From Allobosea sp. OK403 (GTDB taxonomy: Bacteria; Pseudomonadota; Alphaproteobacteria; Rhizobiales; Beijerinckiaceae), in contig NZ_FOQV01000001.1 in assembly GCF_900113835.1 (NCBI RefSeq), forward strand, positions 310,001 to 374,000: a DNA stretch of 64,000 nucleotides. Direction: 5' to 3'. The first letter of the stretch is position 1, and the number at the start of each line of letters is the position of its first letter. The notes under the pieces were generated by a model. That model saw only the letters and a program-made list of their open reading frames with translations. It was not told where the DNA came from and did not search any database. Below, in pieces: positions 26,468 through 35,521 of this stretch. Made by a program: the position numbers and the translations under genes.

Positions 26468-27267
26468 GCGGCCGTCTCGAAGGCGTCGGAGCCTGGGTGC
26501 TCTACTGCGTCACCGCCGCGATGATGATCTTCATCCTTGCCCCGCTCCTGGTCGTGATGTCGGTCTCGGTCTCGGACAGTTATTTCGTGACCTTTCCGCC
26601 GCAGGGCTTCACCCTGAGCTGGTACGCCAAGGTCCTGCAGGATCGCGATTTCCTGGATGCGCTCCAGCTCAGCGCCGTGCTCGCCTTCAGCACGACGATG
26701 GGTTCGCTTCTGCTGGGCGTCCCGGCCGCCTTCGCCCTCGTGCGCGGCAGCTTTCTCGGGCAGTCCTTCCTCAAGAGCCTGGTGCTCTCGCCGCTGGTCT
26801 TTCCAGCGCTCGTGACCGGACTCGCCCTGCTGCAGCTGCTCTCCAGCTTCGGTTCGGGCGATGCCCGGTTGAACCTGTTGATCGGCCACATCGTCGTCAC
26901 CGCGCCTTATGTGGTCCGGACGGTGGTCAGCAGCCTCCAGCTCATGGACATCAATCTGGAGGAGGCGGCGCGCACGCTCGGAGCGAGCAGGATGAAGACC
27001 TTCTGGCGCGTCACCTTGCCCCAGATCGCGCCTGGAGTGGCGGCGGGCTCGCTCTTCGCCTTCATGGTCTCTTTCGACAACTATCCGATCTCGATGTGGC
27101 TGGCGAACTCCGAATACAGCCCGGTCCCGCTCGTCCTGATGCGTCAGCTGGTGAACGTCTTCGACCCGTCGGTGCCGGCGATGTCGACGATCATCATCCT
27201 GCTCGCGGTGGTCGGCGTGCTGATCCTGGAGCGCCTCGTGGGGCTGCGCCGCGCGGTCGCGATCTGA
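26464..27267 (+). CDS. ABC transporter permease (PotC type)
   Basis: A 267-residue permease starting ATGAGC in overlap with the PotB-like gene. The N-terminal helix lies at about 10-35, the EAA loop is EEAARTLGASRMKTFWRVTLPQ, and the ending ILERLVGLRRAV is the usual short cytoplasmic tail. It pairs with the preceding permease. The nearby pxp genes suggest the cargo is a cyclic amide, an amino acid derivative or a polyamine-like compound. Confidence 0.9.
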   Translation: MSGRLEGVGAWVLYCVTAAMMIFILAPLLVVMSVSVSDSYFVTFPPQGFTLSWYAKVLQDRDFLDALQLSAVLAFSTTMGSLLLGVPAAFALVRGSFLGQSFLKSLVLSPLVFPALVTGLALLQLLSSFGSGDARLNLLIGHIVVTAPYVVRTVVSSLQLMDINLEEAARTLGASRMKTFWRVTLPQIAPGVAAGSLFAFMVSFDNYPISMWLANSEYSPVPLVLMRQLVNVFDPSVPAMSTIIILLAVVGVLILERLVGLRRAVAI

Positions 27268-27334
27268 CCGGACACTGGAGTTCACTGACGAGGCCGACCC
27301 GTTCATCACCAATAAAAAAGGGGAATGCAGAACC

Positions 27335-28399
27335 ATGACAATCGATCGCAGAACGCTCATCGCATCCGCTGCCGCCAGCGCCATCGTCATGCCGACGATC
27401 GTCACCCGGGCCCATGCCCAGGAGAAGCAGCTCCATATCGGTGTCTACAACTCAGCCCTCGGCAAGCTCGTCCAGAAGGAGGTCATCCCGGCCTTCGAGA
27501 AGGAGCATAAGTGCCGCGTCTTCACGATCGAGGGCGCGACCCTGTCCAACATCGCCGCGCTGCGGGCGACGCGCGCCACGCCGAAATTCAGCGTCATGAT
27601 GATGGACGATGTCGGCGTGCCGCAGGCTAAGCAGGAGGAGCTGATCGACAAGCTCGACCCGGCGAAGATTCCCAATCTCGCCAAGGTCTACAAGCGCTTC
27701 CTGTTCGAGGACAGCTACGGCGTCGGCTTCAATATCTCGAGCGCGGGCATGTTCATCAACCCGCAGAAGACGACCGGCCTGACGAGCTACGAGCAGATCT
27801 TCGATCCGAAATACCGCAAGCGCATCCTGCTCAACACGCCCAAGAACACGCAGAGCGTGCTCATGCTCATCGTCGCGACGGCGCTGGCGACCGGCAAGCC
27901 GCTCAAGGAAGCGCAGTATCTGATCGATCAGGGCTGGGACAAGCTCGCCCAGCTCAAGCCGAACGTGCTGACGATCTATGACAGCGAGGCGCTCGTCCTG
28001 ATGGTGGCGCAGGGACAGGCCGATATCGGCGGTATCGACTACTCCAAATCGATCTATCCGCATGCGGCCAAGGGCGTGCCGCTCGACATGGCGCCGCTGA
28101 AGGAAGGCTCCTTCACCGGCATCAACAGCCTGACGCTGGTCAAGAATGCCCCCGAGCCCGAACTCGGCGCGGCTTTCATCAACCGCATGCTCGATCCTGC
28201 CGTGCTGGAGATGCTCTCCTCGCAGACTTTTGGCGCGCCCTCGGTGGCCGGGATCAACTTCAAGCCGGAGGTCGCCAAATACCTCGCCTATCCCGACACC
28301 AAGATGGACGAGATGGGCCTGTTCACGCCGGACTGGAACTTCATCATTCCCAAGCGTGCCGGCCTGCTGGAACGCTACAACCAGGTCTTCAGCAGCTGA
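27335..28399 (+). CDS. ABC transporter substrate-binding protein (PotD type)
   Basis: A 354-residue periplasmic protein. The N-terminus MTIDRRTLIASAAASAIVMP followed by AHA is a signal peptide with a twin-arginine pair, so export may use the Tat route. The mature part has the two-lobed fold of the SBP_bac_1/PotD group (for example GIDYSKSIYPHAAKGVPLDM and the C-terminal TPDWNFIIPKR). The start has GGGGAA upstream. It sits between the permease and ATPase genes and shares their operon. Confidence 0.9.
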   Translation: MTIDRRTLIASAAASAIVMPTIVTRAHAQEKQLHIGVYNSALGKLVQKEVIPAFEKEHKCRVFTIEGATLSNIAALRATRATPKFSVMMMDDVGVPQAKQEELIDKLDPAKIPNLAKVYKRFLFEDSYGVGFNISSAGMFINPQKTTGLTSYEQIFDPKYRKRILLNTPKNTQSVLMLIVATALATGKPLKEAQYLIDQGWDKLAQLKPNVLTIYDSEALVLMVAQGQADIGGIDYSKSIYPHAAKGVPLDMAPLKEGSFTGINSLTLVKNAPEPELGAAFINRMLDPAVLEMLSSQTFGAPSVAGINFKPEVAKYLAYPDTKMDEMGLFTPDWNFIIPKRAGLLERYNQVFSS

Positions 28400-28400
28400 C

Positions 28401-29507
28401 ATGGCCCAGATGAAATCCGCGAATGTCCGGCTGGAAAAGCTCAACAAGCACTATCATCGGGTGGTTGCGGTCGAGGACGTGTCGCTCGCCATCGAGCCGG
28501 GCAGCATGGTCGCGCTGCTTGGCCCCAGCGGCTGCGGCAAGACGACATGCCTGCGCATGATCGCCGGGCTGGTCCAGCCCAGCTCCGGCGAGATCTTCAT
28601 CAATGAACAGCGCGTGACGCGCGTGCCGGTGCACAAGCGCAATATCGGCATGCTCTTCCAGAACTATGCGCTGTTCCCGCATATGACCGTGGCCGAGAAC
28701 ATCGCCTTCGGTCTCGACATGCGCGGCGTCGGCAAGGCCGATGCCGGCAAGCGCGTGACCGGGGCGCTCGACCTCGTCCAGCTCGGCAAGTTCAGCGACC
28801 GCTTCCCGAGCCAGCTCTCGGGTGGACAGCAGCAGCGCGTCGCGCTCGCTCGCGCTCTGGTCATCGAGCCCGCCATGCTCCTGCTCGACGAGCCGCTCGG
28901 CGCACTGGACAAGGGGCTGCGGGAGAGCATGCAGGTGGAGCTGCGCGCACTCCAGCGCCGTCTCGGGCTCACCACGGTCATGGTGACCCACGACCAGGAC
29001 GAGGCGCTGACGATGGCTGACCGCATCGTCGTGATGCGTGATGGACGGCTGGAGCAGGTTGGCGGCGCCACAGAAATCTATCAGAAGCCGGCTTCACGCT
29101 TCGTCGCGACCTTCCTTGGCGCATCGAACCTGTTCAGCGGCAAGATCGAGACGCGCGACGGGGCAGGGGCGCTGGTCGCTGTCGCGGAGGGCTTCGGCCT
29201 GCTCGTGGACGGGCTGTCCAATGAGGCTCGGGAGGCGACCGTTTCCGTGCGTCCCGAGGCCATCGTCGTCGAGCCTCTGGGCAATGGAGCGCCCCGGACG
29301 GAGGTGCCCAACAGCGTCGTCGCGACCATCGATCAGGTCGTCTATCGCGGCTTCATCAATCACTATTACCTGAAGCTGCCGGGCGGCTCCGAGATCATCG
29401 CCTATCAGCAAAACCGGACCAGCGAAGGCGCCAGTTCCTTCGCTCCCGGTGACAAGGTCATCGCCCGGTGGGACGCATCGAGCAACCATGTCCTGCCTAA
29501 TGGCTGA
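28401..29507 (+). CDS. ABC transporter ATP-binding protein (PotA type)
   Basis: A 368-residue ATPase starting one base after the binding-protein stop codon. Walker A GPSGCGKTT, signature LSGGQQQR and Walker B MLLLDEPLGALD are intact, and the last 120 residues form the TOBE domain of this transporter class (RPEAIVVEPLG, DQVVYRGFINHYYLKLPGG). It energises the permeases above. The frame extends upstream inside the binding-protein gene, but the start at 28401 gives a normal N-terminus MAQMKSANVRLEKL. Confidence 0.92.
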   Translation: MAQMKSANVRLEKLNKHYHRVVAVEDVSLAIEPGSMVALLGPSGCGKTTCLRMIAGLVQPSSGEIFINEQRVTRVPVHKRNIGMLFQNYALFPHMTVAENIAFGLDMRGVGKADAGKRVTGALDLVQLGKFSDRFPSQLSGGQQQRVALARALVIEPAMLLLDEPLGALDKGLRESMQVELRALQRRLGLTTVMVTHDQDEALTMADRIVVMRDGRLEQVGGATEIYQKPASRFVATFLGASNLFSGKIETRDGAGALVAVAEGFGLLVDGLSNEAREATVSVRPEAIVVEPLGNGAPRTEVPNSVVATIDQVVYRGFINHYYLKLPGGSEIIAYQQNRTSEGASSFAPGDKVIARWDASSNHVLPNG

Positions 29508-29681
29508 TCGCATGATGCGCTTCCGCCATGCCGGCGCGCCCCAGAGCGCGCCGCGATGCCCGCATAAGCATTGGGTCTTGGCCGTTCCATCGCTCCGCAG
29601 CGCAAAGCAAGGCGATGCCCGACAAGCCCGGCCGGGGCAGCGCCGCCGCCTGGGCCGTTTCGTTCTGGAGATGCCGTTTCC

Positions 29682-30392
29682 GTGTCGCTGGACCTGACGA
29701 TCGCCGCCGCAGCGGACGAGGCGCCGCCCGCGCCGACCGAGGAGCTGCCCAAGCTCAGCAATATCGGAACGCGCGCGCTCATCATCGAGGCGCCGGGCGC
29801 GTTCGACCTGCGGCAGCAGAGGCGCATCCTGGCGCTGGCGGATGAGGTGGCTACCTGGTCCGGCGTGGTGGAAGTGGTTCCCGGCGTCACCAATCTGATG
29901 CTGATCTTCGCCGAGCCGCCGCGCGATCTCCAGGCCTGCCGGCGCGCGCTTGCCGAGGCCTGGCGACGCCTGCCGCCAAAGCAGCTGGCCAGCCGTGTGA
30001 TCGAAATCCCGGTCATCTATGGCGGCGAGCTCGGCTCGGACCTCGCCGCCGTCTGCGCCTATTCGGGCCTGCCACGGGAGGAGGTCATCCGCATCCACAG
30101 CAGTGGCACCTACACTGTCTGCTGCCTCGGCAGCTCGCCGGGTTTCGGCTATCTGCACGGTCTCGATCCCAAGATCTTCATGCCGCGCAAGACCGTGCCG
30201 TCCCTGCGCATGCTGGCGGGCACGGTGACGATCGGCGGCATGCAGGCCGGGGTCTCGGTCTCGACCGGGCCCAATGGCTGGAACGCGATCGGCTTCACCG
30301 CGGTGTCGATGTTCGATCTGGCGCGTGACACTCCCGCCCTGCTGGCGCCTGGCGACATTGTTCGCTTCACCATTGAGAGAGACGAGCCGTGA
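29682..30392 (+). CDS. pxpB: 5-oxoprolinase subunit PxpB (KipI / allophanate hydrolase subunit 1 family)
   Basis: A protein of about 236 residues from the GTG at 29682, which has GGAG 11 bases upstream; a longer frame from 29571 is unlikely. Family features are IGTRALIIEAPGAFDL at the start, GSSPGFGYLHGLDPKIFMPRK and VTIGGMQAGVSVSTGPNGW. In E. coli PxpA, PxpB and PxpC together hydrolyse 5-oxoproline with ATP. The PxpB/PxpC pair is also homologous to the carboxyltransferase part of urea carboxylase, which matters here because a biotin carboxylase and carrier are encoded nearby. It overlaps pxpC by four bases. Confidence 0.87.
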   Translation: MSLDLTIAAAADEAPPAPTEELPKLSNIGTRALIIEAPGAFDLRQQRRILALADEVATWSGVVEVVPGVTNLMLIFAEPPRDLQACRRALAEAWRRLPPKQLASRVIEIPVIYGGELGSDLAAVCAYSGLPREEVIRIHSSGTYTVCCLGSSPGFGYLHGLDPKIFMPRKTVPSLRMLAGTVTIGGMQAGVSVSTGPNGWNAIGFTAVSMFDLARDTPALLAPGDIVRFTIERDEP

Positions 30393-31390
30393 TCGAGGTT
30401 CTCTCCACCTTCGCGCTCAACACGGTGCAGGATCTCGGGCGCTTCGGCTCCCGCCATCTCGGCGTCGGCACCTCCGGGGTGATGGACCCGCTCGCCCTGA
30501 CGGTCGGCAATATCCTGCTCGGGAACCCCGATGATGCGGCCGGCATCGAAATCCAGACCTTTCCGTTCGAGCTGCGCTTCCAGGTCGACACCGCCTTCGC
30601 CGTGACCGGGGCGGACTGCACCGCGACATTGGACGGGCGCCTGCTGCCGCCCTGGTGGACCACCCCTGCGAAAGCCGGGCAGGTGCTGAAGCTGCATCCG
30701 CCCAAGAAAGGCGCGCGCAGCTATCTGACGCTTGCCGGCGGAGTCGACGTACCCGTCATACTCGGCTCCCGCAGCACGCATCTGCGCAGCGAATTCGGCG
30801 GCTTCATGGGACGAGCCTTGGCGAAGGGCGATGTCCTGAGAACGGCAGGTGGAGTCGGCGGGCCAGCGCGGCTGGGGCCTGACGAATTCGGGGCCGAGCC
30901 CGCCGACATGGCGCTGCCGCCGGGCGCTTCCGGCGAGACCGACTCTAGCGACGATACATTGCCGATCAGGGTGCTGCGCGCGGGCGAATACGAACTCTTC
31001 CCGCAGGAAGCCCGCCAGCGCTTCTGGCGGACGGCCTGGAAGATCACCCATCAGAGCGACCGCGCCGGCTACCGGCTGGGCGGCGAGCCCCTGAAGCTCG
31101 CATCCCGCGTCGAGATGCGCTCCTACGGCATCGTCGCCGGCGTGGTCCAGGTGCCGCCTTCCGGAGAGCCTATCATCCAGCTCAGCGATGCGAACACCGC
31201 GGGCGGCTACCCGAAGATCGCCGGCGTCGTCGAGGCCGATCTCTGGCGCCTGGCGCAGGCCCGGATCGGTAGCTCCATCCGCTTCGTCGACACGACCTAT
31301 GACGATGCCGTCGCCGCGATGGCGCCCGTGGACACCTATCTCGCGCAGATCCGCCGGGTGGTCGAGCTCTACCGGCAACGGCCACGCTAG
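30389..31390 (+). CDS. pxpC: 5-oxoprolinase subunit PxpC (KipA / biotin-dependent carboxyltransferase family)
   Basis: A 333-residue protein starting with GTG in overlap with pxpB. It shows the family N-terminus STFALNTVQDLGRFGSRHLG, SGVMDPLALTVGNILLGN, LAGGVDVPVILGSRSTHLRS and the C-terminal GGYPKIAGVVEADL. The domain is called biotin-dependent carboxyltransferase because the same fold carries that function in urea carboxylase. In this cluster it may either complete a 5-oxoprolinase with PxpA or accept carboxyl groups from the AccB-like carrier, or both. Confidence 0.9.
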   Translation: MIEVLSTFALNTVQDLGRFGSRHLGVGTSGVMDPLALTVGNILLGNPDDAAGIEIQTFPFELRFQVDTAFAVTGADCTATLDGRLLPPWWTTPAKAGQVLKLHPPKKGARSYLTLAGGVDVPVILGSRSTHLRSEFGGFMGRALAKGDVLRTAGGVGGPARLGPDEFGAEPADMALPPGASGETDSSDDTLPIRVLRAGEYELFPQEARQRFWRTAWKITHQSDRAGYRLGGEPLKLASRVEMRSYGIVAGVVQVPPSGEPIIQLSDANTAGGYPKIAGVVEADLWRLAQARIGSSIRFVDTTYDDAVAAMAPVDTYLAQIRRVVELYRQRPR

Positions 31391-31435
31391 CCACCTAGCG
31401 ATGGCGGCGGGGCCAGGAGAACGAGGACAACGAAG

Positions 31436-32203
31436 ATGAAGATCGACCTCAATTCCGACATGGGCGAGGGCTTTGGGCCCTACAGGATCGGCGATGACGA
31501 AGCGCTGATGGAGATCGTCTCCTCGGCCAATGTCGCCTGCGGCTTCCATGCCGGCGACCCGGTCATCATGGATCGCACCGTGCGGGCGGCCAAGGCGCGC
31601 AAGGTCGGCATCGGCGCCCATCCGGGCCTGCCGGATCTGATGGGCTTCGGCCGCCGCATCATCCAGATGGACAGCGCCGAGCTGGAGAAGCACCTCGTCT
31701 ATCAGATCGGCGCCTTGCAGGGCATCGCAGCGGCCGCGGGTCACAAGGTGACCCATGTCAGCTATCACGCCGCGCTCGGGAACATGGCGACCGCCGACAG
31801 GGACGTCGCGGATGTGCTCGCGCGCGCCATCGCCGCCATCGACCGCGACCTCATCGTCTTCTCGATGCCGGATACGGAGGTGGAGCGTGCGGCGGAGCGC
31901 GCAGGCCTGCGCGTCCTGACGCTGTTCCTCGCCGACAGGGCTTATGACGAGCGCGGCGAGCTGGTCTCGCGCAAGCTGCCGAATTCGGTGATCACCTCGC
32001 CGGATGCGGTCGCCGCACGGGTGCGGCAATTTCTCGACGGCGGCACGGTGACGACGATCGAGGGTAAGCGCCTCACAATACGCGCGAGATCCATCCTGGT
32101 GCACAGCGACACGCCGGGCTCTACGCAACTCGCGCGAACCGTCCGCGCGACAATCGAGGCAGGCGGGGGCACAGTCGCCCCCGCAACCGAGATACTGGCT
32201 TGA
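31436..32203 (+). CDS. pxpA: 5-oxoprolinase subunit PxpA (LamB/YcsF family)
   Basis: A 255-residue cytoplasmic protein of normal length for the family. It begins KIDLNSDMGEGFGPYRIGDD, followed by ANVACGFHAGDP and GAHPGLPDLMGFGRR, the polysaccharide-deacetylase-like core with Asp and His ligands for a metal. PxpA is thought to open the lactam ring of 5-oxoproline after PxpBC-dependent activation. It is the last gene of the transporter-pxp unit and is followed by palindromes that may end transcription. Confidence 0.93.
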   Translation: MKIDLNSDMGEGFGPYRIGDDEALMEIVSSANVACGFHAGDPVIMDRTVRAAKARKVGIGAHPGLPDLMGFGRRIIQMDSAELEKHLVYQIGALQGIAAAAGHKVTHVSYHAALGNMATADRDVADVLARAIAAIDRDLIVFSMPDTEVERAAERAGLRVLTLFLADRAYDERGELVSRKLPNSVITSPDAVAARVRQFLDGGTVTTIEGKRLTIRARSILVHSDTPGSTQLARTVRATIEAGGGTVAPATEILA

Positions 32204-32221
32204 TCGGCGGGCCCCTATATG

Positions 32222-32352
32222 GCTCTAGAGCAGGATGCGAAAAAGTGGGCACCGGTTTTTCGCATTGATCCTGCTCTAACTCCTTGATGAGAGACGGATT
32301 CAGATTTCAGGCGGGATCACGAAGTGACCCCGTCTGAAATCATCCGGCTCTA
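32222..32352. repeat. Two adjacent CTAG-edged palindromes after pxpA
   Basis: Unit 1 (about 32224-32280): CTAGAGCAGGAT-GCGAAAAA, GTGGGCACCGG, TTTTTCGC-ATTGATCCTGCTCT, a near-perfect hairpin. Unit 2 (about 32302-32352): GATTTCAG-CGGG and CCCG-CTGAAATC, ending CCGGCTCTAG. The final CTAG contains the TAG stop (minus strand) of the RidA gene. Related in design to the element at 5074. Confidence 0.7.
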
Positions 32353-32763
32353 GCGGGCATCCCCGCCTGCCTGCTGCTCCGGAGTGGGCGGGAGCAGGGC
32401 GGCCGTGATGATGATCTCGATCAGGTCGCCTTCGGGCATCACCGACTGCACGAAGGAGCGCACGGGCCCGTAACCGGCCGGCATCCAGCTCGACCAGGCT
32501 TCGTCGAAAGCCGGCTTGTTGTCGTGATCGGTCACCACGATCTCCGCCTTGACGATGCGCGTGCGGTCGAGGCCCGCATCCCTGAGATAAACCTCGATGA
32601 CGCCCAACGCGCCCAGCGTTTGCGCCTTGATGTCCTGCGTGCGGTCAGGCGAGGTCGCGACCGCCCAGAGGAAGCCGCCCCCGCCCGGCAGATGGTAGAC
32701 CGCCACGGCCGATTTGGTGGGAAGCGTCTTGTTGGGGATGCGGGAGATATCTGTCGCGGTCAT
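32350..32763 (-). CDS. RidA family protein
   Basis: A 137-residue protein of the RidA/YjgF/UK114 family, which hydrolyses reactive enamine or imine intermediates made by PLP enzymes and flavin oxidases. Visible are FLWAVATSPDRTQDIKAQT, the helix LGALGVIEVYLRDAG and the strand RIVKAEIVVTD. The active-site Arg in GPVRSFVQSVMPEGDLIEI is kept. The gene is surrounded by aminotransferase and oxidase genes, which fits such a clean-up role. Its stop codon lies in the neighbouring palindrome. Confidence 0.85.
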   Translation of the reverse strand: MTATDISRIPNKTLPTKSAVAVYHLPGGGGFLWAVATSPDRTQDIKAQTLGALGVIEVYLRDAGLDRTRIVKAEIVVTDHDNKPAFDEAWSSWMPAGYGPVRSFVQSVMPEGDLIEIIITAALLPPTPEQQAGGDAR

Positions 32764-32919
32764 GTTTCGCTCTTGGGCAGTCGCTCTTGGGGCCGTCGAT
32801 CACGGGCGTACCTGCATATCGGCGCAGGGGGGCAGGACGCTAGCAATTTGGGAGCCGTCAGAGCCGATGCTGGCCTCAAGACCGATCGCCACGAGCCGTC
32901 GGCCCGCCCATGATCGCCG

Positions 32920-33024
32920 TCACGCGCGCTCAAGCACAGCGCCGCGCTCCATGAACCAGATCTCGCCGTCTTCCCTCAGGCGCTCATGATGTCCATGTCG
33001 GGCAGCTGCTGTCGAAGGGCTCAT
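32920..33024 (-). pseudogene. Gene fragment resembling the end of the ATP-binding protein gene at 34062
   Basis: A 34-codon frame contains [14 protein letters not shown] before a stop. The same peptide, [14 protein letters not shown], occurs in the amino acid ABC ATPase encoded at 34062-34802, and 27 consecutive bases are identical (32939-32965 and 34165-34191), in the same orientation. It is most likely a remnant left by duplication or recombination. I see no complete gene between 32764 and 33047. Confidence 0.5.
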
Positions 33025-33047
33025 GCGAGATGGAGCCGGCCTCCCGC

Positions 33048-33935
33048 TCAGGTAAGGTAGCGCTTGAACCAGCCTATCGTCCGGTCCCAGGCCAACTTGG
33101 CGTTCGTCTCGTCATAGCGCGGGGTCGAGTCGTTGTGGAAGCCGTGATTGGCGCCAGGATAGATGTAGGCTTCATAGGTCTTGCCGCCCGCCTTCAGTGC
33201 CGTTTCATAGGCTGGCCAGCCCGCATTGATGCCGGTGTCGAGCTCACCATAATGGATCAGGAGCGGTGCCTTGATGCGTGCCACATCCTCGGCGCGGGGC
33301 TGGCGACCATAGAACGGCACAGCGGCGCCAAGCTCCGGATAAGCGACGGCGGCCGCATTGGCCACGCCACCACCATAGCAGAAGCCCGTGATGCCGACCT
33401 TGCCGGTGGTTTGATCGCTCTTCATAAGGAATTCGATGGCTGCGAAGAAGTCGTTCATCAGCTTCTCCGGACTGACCTGCTGCTGCAGCTGGCGGCCCTT
33501 GTCGTCATTGCCGGGATAGCCGCCGACGGAGCTCAGCCCGTCTGGAGCTAGGGCAATGAAGCCGGCCTTTGCGATCCGGCGGGCGACATCCTCGATATAA
33601 GGGTTCAAGCCACGGTTCTCGTGCACGACCACCACCGCGGGGACGCGGCTGGTGGCTTTCGTCGGGGCTACCCAGTAGCCTCGCACATCGCCATGGCCCT
33701 TCGGAGAGGGGTAGGTGATATAGCTGGCGACGATATCGGGATCGGTGAACGAGATTTGTTGCGCAAGCGCATAGTCGGGGCTCATCGTGGCCAGAATTGA
33801 GGCGGCCGTCATGCTGCCCACGGCGAATTTGCCGGCGCGATCCAAGAATTCGCGCTTGGTAATTTTTCCGTGAGCATAAAAATCGTAGAGCTCAAGCAGC
33901 TCTTGCGGAAAATCCTTGGCGGTCAGGCGCTGCAC
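33048..33935 (-). CDS. Dienelactone hydrolase family protein
   Basis: A 295-residue alpha/beta hydrolase. The catalytic triad of the family is in place: Cys186 in GFCYGGG, Asp233 in GELDTG and His264 in GANHGF. An N-terminal stretch of about 60 residues (ITKREFLDRAGKFAVGSMTAAS) looks like a signal or anchor with a loose twin-Arg/Lys pattern, so it may act outside the cytoplasm. Family members open lactone rings in chlorocatechol breakdown or act on other esters. It is flanked by the 27-base direct repeat at 32939 and 34165, which suggests it was inserted there. Confidence 0.9.
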   Translation of the reverse strand: MQRLTAKDFPQELLELYDFYAHGKITKREFLDRAGKFAVGSMTAASILATMSPDYALAQQISFTDPDIVASYITYPSPKGHGDVRGYWVAPTKATSRVPAVVVVHENRGLNPYIEDVARRIAKAGFIALAPDGLSSVGGYPGNDDKGRQLQQQVSPEKLMNDFFAAIEFLMKSDQTTGKVGITGFCYGGGVANAAAVAYPELGAAVPFYGRQPRAEDVARIKAPLLIHYGELDTGINAGWPAYETALKAGGKTYEAYIYPGANHGFHNDSTPRYDETNAKLAWDRTIGWFKRYLT

Positions 33936-34061
33936 GGCACTTCCCCCTTTTTTGTCTCTGGCATCAAGAGACTGATCCTACCCCCACGCCAATCTTGTCT
34001 TCAACATTCCGTTCGCCGCAGCTGAAGGACCGCCAGTCCATTCAGCCGCAATCGCTCGTCG

Positions 34062-34802
34062 TCACGCCGCGCTGCCGCCATGGCGGGTGGAGGCGAGGAA
34101 GGCTTGGAGGCGGGAATGCGCGGATGTGCTGGTGAGCTCGGCAGGCTTGCCGCGCTCGAGCACCGCGCCGCGCTCCATGAACCAGATCTCGTCGGCGACC
34201 TCGCGCGCAAAACCCATCTCATGGGTGACGCAGATCATGGTCATGCCGCTGGCGGCGAGCTGCTTCATCGCGGCGAGGACTTCGCCGACCATTTCCGGAT
34301 CGAGCGCCGAGGTCGGCTCGTCGAACAGCATGACCTGCGGATCCATGGCGAGCGAGCGGGCGATGGCGACACGCTGGCGCTGGCCGCCAGACAGCCGGCC
34401 AGGCATCTCATCGGCCTTCTCGGCCAGTCCGACGCGGGCGAGTTCGGCCAGGCCCCGTTCGCGCGCTTCCGCCTTGCCCATCCCGCGCAGCTTGGTCAGG
34501 CCGAGCGTGATGTTGCCGATCGCGGAGAGATGCGGGAACAGGTTGTAGGCCTGGAAGACGAAGCCGACGCGCTGGCGCAAGCGATTGATGTCGACGCCGC
34601 GGGAGGCGATGTCGGTGCCGTCGACCAGGACGCGGCCGCCCTGGATCGTCTCCAGCCGTGTCACCGTGCGGATCAGGGTCGATTTGCCGGAGCCGGAGGG
34701 GCCGACCAGCACCTTGACCTCGCCGCGACCGACCTCGCCGGAGACACCAGTGAGCGCCTGCATCGGCCCGAACCATTTATCGACATTCTCGAACCGGATC
34801 AT
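34062..34802 (-). CDS. Polar amino acid ABC transporter ATP-binding protein
   Basis: A 246-residue ATPase of the GlnQ/HisP group. Walker [11 protein letters not shown]-loop [13 protein letters not shown], signature LSGGQRQR and Walker [15 protein letters not shown] are intact. The start [12 protein letters not shown] at 34802 is preferred; an ATG four codons earlier overlaps the permease stop. It is the last gene of a minus-strand operon (RraA aldolase, aminotransferase, binding protein, two permeases, ATPase). Confidence 0.92.
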   Translation of the reverse strand: MIRFENVDKWFGPMQALTGVSGEVGRGEVKVLVGPSGSGKSTLIRTVTRLETIQGGRVLVDGTDIASRGVDINRLRQRVGFVFQAYNLFPHLSAIGNITLGLTKLRGMGKAEARERGLAELARVGLAEKADEMPGRLSGGQRQRVAIARSLAMDPQVMLFDEPTSALDPEMVGEVLAAMKQLAASGMTMICVTHEMGFAREVADEIWFMERGAVLERGKPAELTSTSAHSRLQAFLASTRHGGSAA

Positions 34803-34810
34803 GGTTTGCC

Positions 34811-35521
34811 TCATGCCGCGACGATGACGCCAGGCGCGCCGCCGCGCCCCGACGAGGTGCGCCGCTCGATGAAGCGGGCGAGCGAGGTCAAGGCGAAGCA
34901 CAGCACGAAATAGGTCAGGGCCAGGATGCCATAGACCTCGAAGGGTTGGGTCAGCAGCACGTTGTTCACCTGGCTCGCCGCGAAGGTCACCTCATGGGCG
35001 CTGATGACGTAGCCGAGCGAGGTTTCCTTGATGGTCGAGACGAACTGGCTGACCATGCTCGGCAGCATGTTGTGCAGCGCCTGCGGCAGCACGACCTTGA
35101 AGGTGGTCGGCCAATAGCGCAGCCCGAGCGACTTGGCGGCCTCGACCTGGCCTGCCGGCAGGCCCTCGATGCCGGCGCGGATGATCTCCGAGAGATAGGC
35201 CGCCTCATAGACCACCAGCGCGATGATGAGCGTCTCGACCCCGCCGATCGCGCGCCCGATCACCAGCGGCGAGACGAAATAGGTCCAGAAAATGAACATG
35301 ATCAGCGGCAGGCCGCGCACCGTATGCACGATCGCGGTCGCCGGCAGGCGCAGCCAGCGATAGGGGCTGAGCCGGGCAAGCGCCAGCGCGATGGCGAAGG
35401 GAAAGCACAGGGCAAGAGCCGTCGCAGCCATGAACAGCGTCATGGTCAGGCCGCCGATCGGCCCGTGCGGGTATTGGCCGACGAGGAAGAGCAGCCAGTT
35501 GTTCTCGAGGATCTCCAGCAT
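34811..35521 (-). CDS. Polar amino acid ABC transporter permease 2
   Basis: A 236-residue permease of the HisM/GltK type. It has about five helices and the EAA loop ([24 protein letters not shown]). [14 protein letters not shown] is the usual loop start. The start codon overlaps the stop of the partner permease by one base (35521), so the two are made in equal amounts and form a heterodimeric channel. Confidence 0.92.
   Translation of the reverse strand: MLEILENNWLLFLVGQYPHGPIGGLTMTLFMAATALALCFPFAIALALARLSPYRWLRLPATAIVHTVRGLPLIMFIFWTYFVSPLVIGRAIGGVETLIIALVVYEAAYLSEIIRAGIEGLPAGQVEAAKSLGLRYWPTTFKVVLPQALHNMLPSMVSQFVSTIKETSLGYVISAHEVTFAASQVNNVLLTQPFEVYGILALTYFVLCFALTSLARFIERRTSSGRGGAPGVIVAA

Noticed and set aside
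30149..32128. A 659-codon minus-strand frame across pxpC and pxpA
   Set aside because: Shadow of two well-recognised genes.
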